Part shown: in pieces, positions 1 through 8,988 of the stretch
How positions within the stretch are numbered: position 1 is the stretch's first letter
Layout: each line of letters begins with the position of its first letter
DNA from: Bin87 sp965243255
GTDB lineage: Bacteria > Chloroflexota > Dehalococcoidia > Lucifugimonadales > UBA3495
Length of the DNA stretch: 64,000 bases
Direction of reading: 5' to 3'
Assembly (NCBI GenBank): GCA_965243255.1
Contig: CBDEUH010000004.1
Coordinates: 1,550,001 to 1,614,000 of the forward strand
Notes under the pieces: generated by a model
Databases searched by the model: none
The model's input: only the letters and a program-made list of their open reading frames with translations
What the model was told of the DNA's origin: nothing
Made by a program: the position numbers and the translations under genes

Positions 1-759
1 ATTAATACCCTGGTGGAGCAAAAATACTTCGTATATTGCTGCACCAACGCCCTGCTGCTGCCCCGGATGCTGGACAAAATCCCGCCTTCCAAGTACTTCT
101 GCTGGGTCATCCACATGGACGGGATGGAGGACAAGCACGACGAATCGGTAGCCCGAGCCGGCGTTTTCAAGCGCGCCACCGACGGCATTCGCATGGCCAT
201 CGACCGGGGTTATCGCGTGTGCACCAACACCACCGTGTTCCGCAACAGCGACGTTGAAGACCTGCGCGAGATGTTCCGGTACGTCAGCGACTTGGGCGTG
301 GAAGGTTCCATGATTTCGCCGGGCTACGATTTCGAGGACGCACCGGACCAGGACCTGTTCCTCACCCGCCAGGAATCGCGCAACGTTTTTCGGAACTTGC
401 TGGATCCCACCCGGATGGAAGGGATGCGGTTCTACAACAACCCGCTCTACCTCAACTTCCTGCGGGGCGACCGGGAGTACCAATGCACGGCCTGGTCCAA
501 CCCCACTTACACTGTCATGGGCTGGCGCAAACCTTGTTATCCCCTGGCCGACGAGCATACTGAAGACTTCAACGATCTTTACGAACCTGAACTCTGGGAT
601 GAAAAGTACGGGGTTGGCCGCGACCCCCGCTGCAACAACTGCATGATGCACTGCGGGTTTGAATCGGCCACGATATTCAACGCCATCGGCAAACCCCGGG
701 AATGGGTCACGTTCATCAAGTCCGGCGCGGCCCATAAAGGCGGTATCAGCGTGGGGTAA
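1..759 (+). CDS. hpnH: HpnH, hopanoid radical SAM protein (5'-partial)
   Basis: HpnH adds the 5'-deoxyadenosyl radical of SAM to diploptene, giving adenosylhopane, the first step of C35 hopanoid side-chain synthesis (known for the family). The reading frame is open from base 1, so the radical-SAM CxxxCxxC N-terminus lies outside the window. What remains is the C-terminal two thirds, including the conserved stretch LVEQKYFVYCCTNALLL at the edge and a C-terminal cysteine group (CNNCMMHC). The GTG at 13 is internal to the family sequence and is not the start. It is followed after 7 bases by hpnG. Identification rests on the close family match and the unbroken hopanoid context. Confidence 0.93.
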   Translation: MNTLVEQKYFVYCCTNALLLPRMLDKIPPSKYFCWVIHMDGMEDKHDESVARAGVFKRATDGIRMAIDRGYRVCTNTTVFRNSDVEDLREMFRYVSDLGVEGSMISPGYDFEDAPDQDLFLTRQESRNVFRNLLDPTRMEGMRFYNNPLYLNFLRGDREYQCTAWSNPTYTVMGWRKPCYPLADEHTEDFNDLYEPELWDEKYGVGRDPRCNNCMMHCGFESATIFNAIGKPREWVTFIKSGAAHKGGISVG

Positions 760-766
760 CGTTCCT

Positions 767-1471
767 ATGCTTGCCATAGCAGCGCCCATGGCGACCGAAC
801 TGGCCGGCATCCGCCGGGCCATCCGCGACCCTGAGAGTCGTGGACTGTGTCTTTACGTCTCCGGAATTGGCAAGAAGGCAACGATTGTCAGTATTGACGG
901 CATTTTGCAAACCCGCCCAAATGCCTTAATACTGGTCGGCTTCTGTGGCGGCGCCAATCCGGACCTGCGGACGGGCGACCTGCACATCGCCTCGTCTTTC
1001 TGCCACTATGACGAAGACAACTCCGTCAACGCTGATGCCGAACTATCGTCGGCAATGCTCGCCAGCGCTGGCCATCTTGGTGTCAACGTCGCCAGCGGGC
1101 TGTCGGTAACCGTTGGCAACATCGCCGGCCCATCGGCGAAGGCGGAGCTGCATCACTCCGACGGAGTCGCATCCGTCAATATGGAAGACTACTGGGCTGC
1201 ATCCGCGGCCGCGGCCGCCGGCATGCGCTTCGCGTCGGTTCGCGCGGTGCTGGACACCGCGGGCCAGTCTCTGCCCGAGCACCTTACGGCCAAAGACGTG
1301 AGTACGGCCCGCGTAGCCGTGGATGCCGTCTTGCGACCCGGTCGGCTGCCCGCACTCTTGAAACTAGCCATGCAGTCTCGTTTTGCACGGCGCAACTTGA
1401 CCCGGTGCATCCTGGAGACAATTGACTCGCTGACCGTGGCGCAGCCGGTACTGACTGAGGTGCCCGGATGA
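767..1471 (+). CDS. hpnG: HpnG, adenosylhopane nucleosidase/phosphorylase
   Basis: HpnG belongs to the nucleoside phosphorylase/futalosine-hydrolase fold and removes adenine from adenosylhopane to give ribosylhopane. The protein is 234 residues. It shows the glycine-rich LVGFCGGANPDL segment and the NMEDYWAA stretch, which matches the purine-binding VxME region of this superfamily. I start it at ATG 767 (MLAIAAPMATEL); the longer in-frame option at 659 would run 100 bases into hpnH and adds non-family sequence. The stop overlaps the hpnA start in ATGA, indicating translational coupling. Confidence 0.88.
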   Translation: MLAIAAPMATELAGIRRAIRDPESRGLCLYVSGIGKKATIVSIDGILQTRPNALILVGFCGGANPDLRTGDLHIASSFCHYDEDNSVNADAELSSAMLASAGHLGVNVASGLSVTVGNIAGPSAKAELHHSDGVASVNMEDYWAASAAAAAGMRFASVRAVLDTAGQSLPEHLTAKDVSTARVAVDAVLRPGRLPALLKLAMQSRFARRNLTRCILETIDSLTVAQPVLTEVPG

Positions 1472-2484
1472 CCGTTCTGGTAACCGGCGCTACCGGATTC
1501 ATCGGCGGCAATCTGGCGCGCGCCCTGACCGCCCGGGGTGATGAAGTGCGCGCGCTGGTTCGACCGGGGGCAAACGACTTGGCCATCCGGGACATTGGCG
1601 TGGCACAGGTTACCGGAGACCTGCTCGATGCGGACTCACTGCGCCGCGCCATCTCCGATTGCAATGCTGTGTACCACTGCGCGGCCAATTACGCTCTCTG
1701 GGCTTCCAACCCTTCCCAGATTTACCGGGCCAACGTTGACGGCACCAGAAACCTGCTGGAGGCGGCTCGCCATGCCGGTGTGCGCCGCGTGGTGTTTACC
1801 AGTTCGGTATCCACCATTGGCCTGCCCGCAACCGGCGCGGGGCTTCCCGACGGGAATCTGGGCGCCGAGGAGATGCCGCCCAATCCGTCCCACCTTGTTG
1901 GGCACTATAAGCAATCCAAGTTTCAGGCTGAGCAACTGGCGCTGGCAGCCAATGATGATGGCCTGGAAGTTGTGGTTGTAAATCCCTGCGCTCCGGTGGG
2001 CAAGTGGGACGTTAAGCCCACGCCGACGGGGCGCATCCCCCTGGACTTTGCCCGGGGACGCATTCCGGGATATTTGAACACGGGTATGAACCTGGTGGAC
2101 GTTGCCGATGTCGCCCAGGGCCATATCCTCGCGATGGACCGCGGCCGGCCCGGCGAGCGCTATATTCTGGGGCACCGTAATTTAACCTTGAGCGAAGTGT
2201 TCGGAATGCTCGCCGCTATCACTGGCCGGCGAGTTCCGCGGGTGCGCTTCCCCTTCTGGTTCATAACCGGCCTGGCCTACTGCGACCAATGGGTTGAGAG
2301 CGGACTATTGCGCCGCCACCCCACCATCCCGGTCGAGGGCGTCAAAATCGCCAGACACCCCATGTACGTGAGCAGCAAGAAAGCCGTTGACCAGTTGGGA
2401 CTGCCCCAGAGTCCGGTAGAAACCGCGCTGGAAAAAGCCGTCCGCTGGTTCAGCGACCACGGCTATCTGCGAAGCCACCGCTGA
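1468..2484 (+). CDS. hpnA: HpnA, hopanoid-associated NAD-dependent sugar epimerase/reductase
   Basis: This is an extended short-chain dehydrogenase of 338 residues. It has an N-terminal TGATGFIGG nucleotide-binding loop and a catalytic SS...YxxxK set (SSVSTIG, HYKQSKFQAE). HpnA is a recurrent member of hopanoid operons whose reaction is not firmly settled; it is thought to act on the ribosyl side chain or an attached sugar. It overlaps hpnG by 4 bases and precedes the cyclase gene by 26 bases. The position between hpnG and shc makes HpnA more likely than a generic dihydroflavonol-reductase-like SDR. Confidence 0.88.
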   Translation: MTVLVTGATGFIGGNLARALTARGDEVRALVRPGANDLAIRDIGVAQVTGDLLDADSLRRAISDCNAVYHCAANYALWASNPSQIYRANVDGTRNLLEAARHAGVRRVVFTSSVSTIGLPATGAGLPDGNLGAEEMPPNPSHLVGHYKQSKFQAEQLALAANDDGLEVVVVNPCAPVGKWDVKPTPTGRIPLDFARGRIPGYLNTGMNLVDVADVAQGHILAMDRGRPGERYILGHRNLTLSEVFGMLAAITGRRVPRVRFPFWFITGLAYCDQWVESGLLRRHPTIPVEGVKIARHPMYVSSKKAVDQLGLPQSPVETALEKAVRWFSDHGYLRSHR

Positions 2485-2510
2485 ATCAGACCTGGTGCCC
2501 AATCGAGATA

Positions 2511-4622
2511 ATGCTGCGTTCAGAGGAAATACGGCGCAATGGGAAATCGCCCGCCGGCCCGCCTTCTCAGGCTGCGGTTGACGCCGCCATCTCTAAGCTG
2601 CACGGCTACTTCCGGGGCATTCAAAGCGATCTGGGTTATTGGTGGGGTGAGCTGGAATCTAACAACACGATGGAAGCGGAGTACGTCATGCTCTCTCGCT
2701 TCCTGGGCCATCGCAATCAGGAGCGGGAAAGTCATATCGTCAAATATCTGCTCAGCAAGCAGATTGCCGACGGGTCGTGGTCCGTGTATTACGGCGCGCC
2801 CGGCGACCTGTCCACCACTGTTGAATGTTACTTCGCACTGAAACTATGCGGTGAAGACCCCGACTCCGAGCCCATGCGCCGGGCCAGAGAGTTCATCTTG
2901 GAGCAGGGGGGCCTGCCCCGGGTTCGTGTGTTCACCCGCATCTGGCTGGCGCTTTTCGGGCAATGGGACTGGGAAGGGACTCCGCGTTTGCCGACCGAAA
3001 TGATGCTTTTGCCCGATTGGGCGCCGCTCAGCATTTACCGTTTCGCCAGCTGGGCCCGCGGCTGCATCGTACCCTTGTCGATTGTGCTGTCTAAGCGTCC
3101 GGTGCGGCCGATCCCGCCTGAACACGCCATCGATGAACTGCTGCCCAACGGCCGAGCCGGCACAGACTATTCGCTGCCCAAGCCGCCCGGCTTCAATCTG
3201 CCCCGGCTGATGCATATCATCGACGAAACTCTGGGCAGAATCTACTACCGCCTCAAACGCAACCCCCTGAACAAGGCCGCGGAGAGGAAGGCAATTCGCT
3301 GGATCGTGGAACACCAGGAGGACGATGGCAGTTGGGGCGGCATTCAGCCTCCCTGGGTGTACAGTCTGATTGCGCTCAGCATCTGTGGATTCGCCAACGA
3401 CCATCCGGCAATCAAACGGGGTTTCGACGGACTCGACGGCTTCGCCATCCAGAAGGGCGACCACTGGACAATCCAGGGCTGCATTTCCCCCGTTTGGGAT
3501 ACCTGTTTGGTAGTGCAGGCCCTGGCCGAGAGCGGCGTTGCTACCGACGATCCCATGCTGGCGTCCGCCACCCGCTGGCTGGTGGAAAAGCAGATTCTGG
3601 TCGGAGGAGACTGGCAGGTGCAGGCGCCGCAACTCCAGCCCGGGGGATGGGCGTTTGAGTTTCACAACAACTGCTACCCCGACATTGACGACACCGCCGA
3701 GGTGGTGCTGGCCCTTCGCCTGGGGGAACTGCCCGACGCTGAAGACCGTCTGCGCCAACAGGCCATTGACCGCGCTTTGGACTGGATAACGGGAATGCAG
3801 AATAGCGATGGCGGATGGGCCTCCTTCGACAAGAACAACAATCATGCCTACGTAACCGCTCTGACCTTCAGCGATTTCGGAGAAGTCCTGGACCCATCCA
3901 GCGCCGACGTCACCGCCCACGTGCTGGAAATGTACGGCAAGCTGGGCTACAAGACCGACAGCGAATCCCTGCAATCCGCCTACCGCTACCTCCGTTTTGA
4001 GCAGGAAGACAACGGCAGTTGGTTCGGGCGTTGGGGCGTGAACTACGTCTATGGCCTGGGCGCAGTTCTACCGGCGCTGGAAGCCATCGGCGAGGACATG
4101 AAGCAGCCCTACGTGCGCCGCGCCGTCCAATGGCTGCTGGACCATCAGAATGACGACGGAGGCTGGGGAGAGTCCTGCGCTTCCTACGTTGACATCGAGC
4201 AGCACGGCGTCGGCCCGAGCACCGCCTCGCAAACGGCATGGGCTCTCATGGCTCTCGTAGCCGCTGGCGACGGCGACCATCCCGCCACCCATCGCGGCGT
4301 GGAGTATCTGCTGAGAACCCAGCAGCCCGATGGCGCCTGGGACGAACCCTACTTCACCGGCACCGGGTTCCCTGGCTACATCAAGGGCGAAAGGGTAAGC
4401 CGGATGCCCAAGCCCGGCGAACGCGGCTTTCAGGGCATGGAATTATCTGCCGGGTTTATGATAAATTACCACCTGTACCGTAACACTTGGCCCTTGTTGG
4501 CCTTGGCCCGCTACCGTAATCGGATTGACACCGAATCCCAGCCATGTAGTCGAAGTGCCACTTATGAAAGTCAAGAATTTCTCCCTCAAAGTCGATACCA
4601 AAGACGCCCCGCAGTTGATTGA
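2511..4622 (+). CDS. shc: Squalene-hopene cyclase (HpnF/Shc)
   Basis: This membrane-associated terpene cyclase converts squalene to hopene and diplopterol. The protein is 703 residues, longer than the usual 630-660. The catalytic DxDD motif is visible as D391-I-D-D394, and several QW repeats can be read (for example QEDDGSWGG, QNSDGGWASF, QNDDGGWGE, QQPDGAW). The expected family C-terminus (LALARYR) falls near base 4517. The frame then runs about 34 further residues, through the start of the next gene, before its stop. That extension looks like read-through into downstream sequence rather than a domain. It forms an operon with hpnC/D/E, which supply squalene. Confidence 0.95.
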   Translation: MLRSEEIRRNGKSPAGPPSQAAVDAAISKLHGYFRGIQSDLGYWWGELESNNTMEAEYVMLSRFLGHRNQERESHIVKYLLSKQIADGSWSVYYGAPGDLSTTVECYFALKLCGEDPDSEPMRRAREFILEQGGLPRVRVFTRIWLALFGQWDWEGTPRLPTEMMLLPDWAPLSIYRFASWARGCIVPLSIVLSKRPVRPIPPEHAIDELLPNGRAGTDYSLPKPPGFNLPRLMHIIDETLGRIYYRLKRNPLNKAAERKAIRWIVEHQEDDGSWGGIQPPWVYSLIALSICGFANDHPAIKRGFDGLDGFAIQKGDHWTIQGCISPVWDTCLVVQALAESGVATDDPMLASATRWLVEKQILVGGDWQVQAPQLQPGGWAFEFHNNCYPDIDDTAEVVLALRLGELPDAEDRLRQQAIDRALDWITGMQNSDGGWASFDKNNNHAYVTALTFSDFGEVLDPSSADVTAHVLEMYGKLGYKTDSESLQSAYRYLRFEQEDNGSWFGRWGVNYVYGLGAVLPALEAIGEDMKQPYVRRAVQWLLDHQNDDGGWGESCASYVDIEQHGVGPSTASQTAWALMALVAAGDGDHPATHRGVEYLLRTQQPDGAWDEPYFTGTGFPGYIKGERVSRMPKPGERGFQGMELSAGFMINYHLYRNTWPLLALARYRNRIDTESQPCSRSATYESQEFLPQSRYQRRPAVD

Positions 4623-5007
4623 CATCACCGACTGGGTGAAAGGGTGTGTGGCCGAGTCCAAGGTCAGCAACGGCCTCGTTCTGGTGTACTCGCGTCATAC
4701 TACGGCGGCGGTGAAAATCAATGAGAATGAACCGTTGCTGATTGAGGACATGGCCGAGTTCCTCGAGCGCATCGCCCCCCGCGACGCGTATTACCGCCAC
4801 AATGACTTCTCCATCCGCACGGTGAACATGACCGAGGACGAGTCGCCGAACGGCCATGCCCATCTCCAGCACCTGATGCTGGGCTGCAGTGAGACCATCC
4901 CGCTGATTGATGGCAAAATACCGTTCGGCCAGTGGCAGAGCATCTTTTTCATCGAGCTGGACCATCCACGACCCCGGGAAGTGATGGTGCAAATCGTCGG
5001 GGATTAG
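4564..5007 (+). CDS. YjbQ/UPF0047 family protein
   Basis: This 147-residue protein matches the YjbQ (UPF0047) family: SRHTTAAVKINENEP near the N-terminus, a central HLQHLMLGCSETIPL and a C-terminal GQWQSIFFIELDHPRPREV. Family members are small trimeric proteins; some have weak thiamine-phosphate synthase activity and the true role is unclear. I start at ATG 4564 (MKVKNFSL); the 4525 alternative only adds non-family residues. The start lies 59 bases inside the 3' end of shc, an unusually deep overlap in a different frame. Its position inside a hopanoid operon is notable, but no role in that pathway is known. Confidence 0.85.
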   Translation: MKVKNFSLKVDTKDAPQLIDITDWVKGCVAESKVSNGLVLVYSRHTTAAVKINENEPLLIEDMAEFLERIAPRDAYYRHNDFSIRTVNMTEDESPNGHAHLQHLMLGCSETIPLIDGKIPFGQWQSIFFIELDHPRPREVMVQIVGD

Positions 5008-5037
5008 CACGGCCAGTCCAATAAACCCGGGTGCATC

Positions 5038-6036
5038 ATGTCCACTACTCTTGATACCGGGCCATCGGCTGCGACCGCACCCACCGCTGCGACAGGCTCG
5101 TCAAGCGCTTCGCTGGACGACGCCTATCGTTACTGCGCCGACCTGGCTCGCAGTCATTACGAGAACTTCAACGTGGGCGGCTGGATAACGCCTAGGGAGA
5201 AACTGCCCCACGTCCACGCGATCTACGCCTGGTGCCGGATGGTGGACGATTTGGGCGACGAGGTTATGCCGGAGCACGCCGGTGAACCCGCCGCGACCGA
5301 TGGGCGCCCCGACTACGCAACTACGCAACATCGCTTGGAACGGCTCGACTGGTGGCAATCGGAACTGGAATCCGCCTACACCGGGCAACCATCCCATCCC
5401 ATCGCCGTGGCCGTCCAGAACACGGCCAGCGTATTCGATATTCCCCGCGAGCCCTTCCTTCGCCTGATTGAGGCTAACCGCATGGACCAGGGTTCCGGCC
5501 GGTTTGCCACGCTGGACGATGTGATGGACTATTGCACTTACTCCGCCAACCCGGTGGGCCACCTCTTTCTGTATCTGTTCGGATACTCGGACGCGGAACG
5601 CCAACGGCTGGCGGACTGCACCTGCACGGCCTTGCAGTTGACCAATTTCTGGCAGGATGTGGCCCGCGATTACCGGGACCGGGGACGCATCTATTTGCCC
5701 GCGGCGGACTTAGCCAGGTTCGGCGTAACCGAGGAAACCATCGCTTCGGGGGAGGCTGACGACGCTTTTCGGGCGCTCCTGCGCTATGAATGTGACATCG
5801 CTATGGACTTGTTCCGTCGGGGTGCGCCGCTGGTAGCGTCACTGGAAGGTCCAGCACGCCTGCCGGTAGCCCTGTTCACTCGTGGCGGCGTGGCAGTGCT
5901 GGAGTCCATCCGCAAGCAAAATTATGACGTACTCAGCAACCGGCCGGCGCTGTCCAAGGGTCGTAAGGCCTGGCTGCTGGGTTCAGCCTGGCTATTGAAT
6001 AAGCTGGGCCTTGGCTATGGCCTGCCCGCCGGGTGA
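5038..6036 (+). CDS. hpnC: HpnC, hydroxysqualene synthase-type prenyltransferase
   Basis: This trans-isoprenyl diphosphate synthase, head-to-head class, is 332 residues. HpnC converts presqualene diphosphate to hydroxysqualene in the bacterial HpnCDE route. It has the first Asp-rich motif MVDDLGDEV and a second, NFWQDVARDYRDRGRIYLP, as in squalene/phytoene synthases. The first 25 or so residues are a Thr/Ala/Ser-rich tail of no obvious function. hpnD follows after 6 bases. HpnC and HpnD are paralogues; the NVGGWITPREKLPH N-terminal segment and the first position in the pair support HpnC. Confidence 0.9.
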   Translation: MSTTLDTGPSAATAPTAATGSSSASLDDAYRYCADLARSHYENFNVGGWITPREKLPHVHAIYAWCRMVDDLGDEVMPEHAGEPAATDGRPDYATTQHRLERLDWWQSELESAYTGQPSHPIAVAVQNTASVFDIPREPFLRLIEANRMDQGSGRFATLDDVMDYCTYSANPVGHLFLYLFGYSDAERQRLADCTCTALQLTNFWQDVARDYRDRGRIYLPAADLARFGVTEETIASGEADDAFRALLRYECDIAMDLFRRGAPLVASLEGPARLPVALFTRGGVAVLESIRKQNYDVLSNRPALSKGRKAWLLGSAWLLNKLGLGYGLPAG

Positions 6037-6042
6037 GGACCA

Positions 6043-6939
6043 ATGACTACGCCCGCGCCAGCCGCATCGCCGCCACCGCCCGAGGTGCTGGCCGCTGCCT
6101 ATGAAGAGTGCCGGCGGGTTACGCGCCGGGAAGCCCGCAACTTCTACTTTGCATTCTTGACCCTGCCGGCGCCGCAGCGCCGGGCCATCTACGTGGCCTA
6201 CACGTTTTGCCGCTACTGCGATGATTCGGTTGACGCCGAAGGGACCTACGAGGAGAAACTGGCGAGGGTCAATAGTCTGCGCCAAATGCTGGCCGAAGCC
6301 TACCTGGGGCAAGCCACACAGCCTCTCTTTATCGGCCTTAATGATGTCGCCACTACCTACGACATTCCCCAGGAATACTTCCAGGAAGTGTTGAATGGGG
6401 TTAAGTCTGACCTGGTGAAGACCCGCTATGCCGACTTCGACGAACTGCGGCGATACTGCTATCAGGTCGCCTCGGTCGTGGGCCTAATCTGCATCCACAT
6501 ATTTGGCTACCGGGGGGGCGAGGCGGCTCGCCAGCATGCCATTGACCTTGGGCTGGCGATGCAGATTACCAACATCTGCCGCGACGTGCGCGAGGATTGG
6601 GAGTTTGGGCGGATCTATCTACCGCAGGATGAAATGGCTCGTTTCGGCGTTGCCGAGGCCGATATCGCTGCCGGCGTAGTTACTGATTCGATGGCCAGCC
6701 TGCTTCGCTTTCAAATCGAACGGGCGCGGGGCTTCTTCGCCAGTGGCAGGCTCTTGCTCCCTTACCTGCCGGCCCGTTCCCGCGCCTGCCCGGCAGCCCT
6801 CGGTCTGATTTACGGCGGCGTGCTGAATCGGATTGAACGGGCCGGGTACGATGTATTCAGCCAGCGCGTTGGGTTGAGCAAAGCCGCCAAACTGCGCCTG
6901 ATGGCCCGGGCATGGCTCACCGGCCCGTTGCTGAAGTGA
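6043..6939 (+). CDS. hpnD: HpnD, presqualene diphosphate synthase
   Basis: HpnD condenses two farnesyl diphosphates to presqualene diphosphate. The 298-residue protein has the paired Asp-rich motifs YCDDSVDAE and NICRDVREDWEFGRIYLP, and the ARNFYFAFLTLP N-terminal segment typical of HpnD. It is paralogous to the preceding hpnC. Its stop overlaps a GTG start of hpnE (GTGA), so translation of the two is probably coupled. Confidence 0.92.
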   Translation: MTTPAPAASPPPPEVLAAAYEECRRVTRREARNFYFAFLTLPAPQRRAIYVAYTFCRYCDDSVDAEGTYEEKLARVNSLRQMLAEAYLGQATQPLFIGLNDVATTYDIPQEYFQEVLNGVKSDLVKTRYADFDELRRYCYQVASVVGLICIHIFGYRGGEAARQHAIDLGLAMQITNICRDVREDWEFGRIYLPQDEMARFGVAEADIAAGVVTDSMASLLRFQIERARGFFASGRLLLPYLPARSRACPAALGLIYGGVLNRIERAGYDVFSQRVGLSKAAKLRLMARAWLTGPLLK

Positions 6940-8342
6940 GCGACTCCATCGCCCGCGCGTCTCGTTCCGCGCTGGTCATTGGCGGCGGGTTGGCGGGCAT
7001 CGTCGCCGCTGCCCAGCTGGCTGAATCTGGCTACGAAGTTACGCTGCTGGAAGCCCGCGCCACATTGGGCGGGCGCGTCTTTTCCTTCCAGGACCCTCAA
7101 AGCGGCCGCGCCCTCGACAACGGGCAGCACGTTATCGTTGGCGCCTGCGGGACCCTTCTATCGTTTCTGGAGCGTATTGGCGCTCGGCACCTTTGGGAGT
7201 TGCAACCTCGCCTGGAAGTTGCCGTGTACGACCGTCCCGGCCGGCGGGGCCGATTGTACGGAGCGCCGGCGCCCTCACCATGGCACCTGCTGCCGGCATT
7301 TCTGACCTATCCACACTTGAACCTGAAGGACAAAGCAACCGCCGTGCGGGGATTGCTGGCGGCGATGTTCACCAGGCGGCAACACCCTCATCTGGAAGAC
7401 ATGACCTTCTACCAATGGTTGCGTGCCAAAAGTCAGTCGGAACGTACTATCTCCAATCTCTGGAACGTGCTGGTCGAGGGCACGCTCAACGATAACGTGC
7501 GCGACGTCAGCGCGGCCATGGGGCTGATGATTGTGCAAGACGGCTTGCTGGGTGGGCATAACGCCGCCAACGTCGGGTATCCCACCGTTCCGCTGAGTGA
7601 TGCCCTGGCGCGGCCGGCGCAGCGTTACCTGGAAAGCCTGGGGGTCAAGGTCGTCACGGGGTGTCCTGTTCGCAGCATCGACCTCGGAGGCGGGGAAACC
7701 GTCCGGCACGTCACCATCAATGACGGCAATACCATGCAGGCCGACGCTTACGTCAGCGCGGTTCCTTTCTGGGTGCTACCCTCTCTGCTGCCGCCGTCAT
7801 TGACCGGCAGCCCCACCTGCACCAAGCTGTCGGCGCTGCAGGCCTCGCCAATCGTCAACGTTCATCTACGCTATGACGCGCCGGTGATGGCAGGGGATTT
7901 CTGCTACTTTGTGAACAGCCCGCTGCAATGGGTTTTCAACAGTTCCCGCATCTTTGGGGACGATGATGCCGGCGTTGAACAGTCCCTGTCAGTATCAATC
8001 AGCGCGGCCTGGGAATACATTGATATGGAACGGGAGGCGCTGGCCAACCTCATAACCGATGAGATGCGTCGAACGTTCCCCAAAGCTCTCGACGCCGCCT
8101 TGCTTGATGCCGTAGTAGTCAAGCAGCGCAACGCAACCTTCCGCTGCATCCCAGGAGCCAACCGCCTTCGCCCCGGCCCGCACACTGAGTCGCCGAACCT
8201 GTTCCTGGCCGGCGAGTGGACCGACACCGGCTGGCCTTCCACTATGGAGAGCGCGGTCATCAGCGGCTATAATGCGGCTGACGCGGTTATGTCGTCAGTT
8301 GGTCATGGCAATCAGGCGCTGGAGCAGCAACTTGTCAGATGA
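6936..8342 (+). CDS. hpnE: HpnE, hydroxysqualene dehydroxylase
   Basis: This FAD-dependent amine-oxidase-fold enzyme completes squalene synthesis by reductive removal of the hydroxysqualene hydroxyl. It has an N-terminal dinucleotide loop VIGGGLAGIVAAAQL followed by LLEARATLGGR, and a C-terminal FAD segment LAGEWTDTGWPSTMESAV. I choose GTG 6936, which overlaps the hpnD stop, giving 468 residues; an upstream in-frame start at 6912 would lie inside hpnD and adds residues of no family value. Confidence 0.9.
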   Translation: MSDSIARASRSALVIGGGLAGIVAAAQLAESGYEVTLLEARATLGGRVFSFQDPQSGRALDNGQHVIVGACGTLLSFLERIGARHLWELQPRLEVAVYDRPGRRGRLYGAPAPSPWHLLPAFLTYPHLNLKDKATAVRGLLAAMFTRRQHPHLEDMTFYQWLRAKSQSERTISNLWNVLVEGTLNDNVRDVSAAMGLMIVQDGLLGGHNAANVGYPTVPLSDALARPAQRYLESLGVKVVTGCPVRSIDLGGGETVRHVTINDGNTMQADAYVSAVPFWVLPSLLPPSLTGSPTCTKLSALQASPIVNVHLRYDAPVMAGDFCYFVNSPLQWVFNSSRIFGDDDAGVEQSLSVSISAAWEYIDMEREALANLITDEMRRTFPKALDAALLDAVVVKQRNATFRCIPGANRLRPGPHTESPNLFLAGEWTDTGWPSTMESAVISGYNAADAVMSSVGHGNQALEQQLVR

Positions 8343-8988
8343 ATGGGCTGAACAACGCAGGGAATTGACCGAAGCCACCCGCGAAATGTACCGGCGGGGA
8401 TTGGTCGGCGCTTATTCGGGCAACACCAGCCTGAGGCTTTCCGGCGTCGGGGACCAGGGGCTGCTGCTGGTTACGCCTACGCACCATCCCTACTACCGCC
8501 TGGAGCCGGAAGAGCTGGTCGTCGTCAACCTGGACGGCGAACCCGTGTTTCCAGGCGGAATGCGTCCCTCGTCGGAGACCCGGGTGCACCTGGAGATATA
8601 CCGTAATCGCGAAGACGTGAAGGCCGTGGTGCATACCCACTCCATATACGCGTCGGTGACGGCGGTGATTGGCCGGGACATTCCACCGCTGATTGACGAA
8701 ATGCTGCTTACCATTGGCGGTCCGGTCAAGGTGAGCGAGTATGCTTTTCCCGGGACGCAGGAACTGGCTGAGCAAGCCTGGGCCGCCCTGGGAGACCGCA
8801 ATGCCGCCCTGCTGCGCAACCATGGCGTTGTAGGCGTCGGCCCCGACATCTGGGAAGCTCTGGAAGTCTGCGATCTGGTTGAGCGACTGGCGCAAATTTT
8901 CGTCCTGGCGCGCAACTTCGGTCCCCGTGCTGCCGTGACCCTGCCGGAGGATGCCATCACCGCCGAAATGGAGATGTTTCGACGATGA
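8332..8988 (+). CDS. Class II aldolase/adducin family protein
   Basis: This zinc-dependent class II aldolase-fold protein (fuculose-phosphate aldolase / methylthioribulose-phosphate dehydratase type) has about 218 residues. Visible family marks are YSGNTSLRL, the substrate-loop SSETRVH, the metal-binding HTHS and a later RNHGVVG with a third histidine. A TTG at 8332 sits seven bases after GGAG and overlaps hpnE by 11 bases, so I prefer it; ATG 8305 is the alternative. The substrate is unknown. Within a hopanoid operon it could act on a sugar phosphate from adenosyl/ribosyl turnover (inference). It overlaps the next gene by ATGA. Confidence 0.82.
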   Translation: MSDEWAEQRRELTEATREMYRRGLVGAYSGNTSLRLSGVGDQGLLLVTPTHHPYYRLEPEELVVVNLDGEPVFPGGMRPSSETRVHLEIYRNREDVKAVVHTHSIYASVTAVIGRDIPPLIDEMLLTIGGPVKVSEYAFPGTQELAEQAWAALGDRNAALLRNHGVVGVGPDIWEALEVCDLVERLAQIFVLARNFGPRAAVTLPEDAITAEMEMFRR

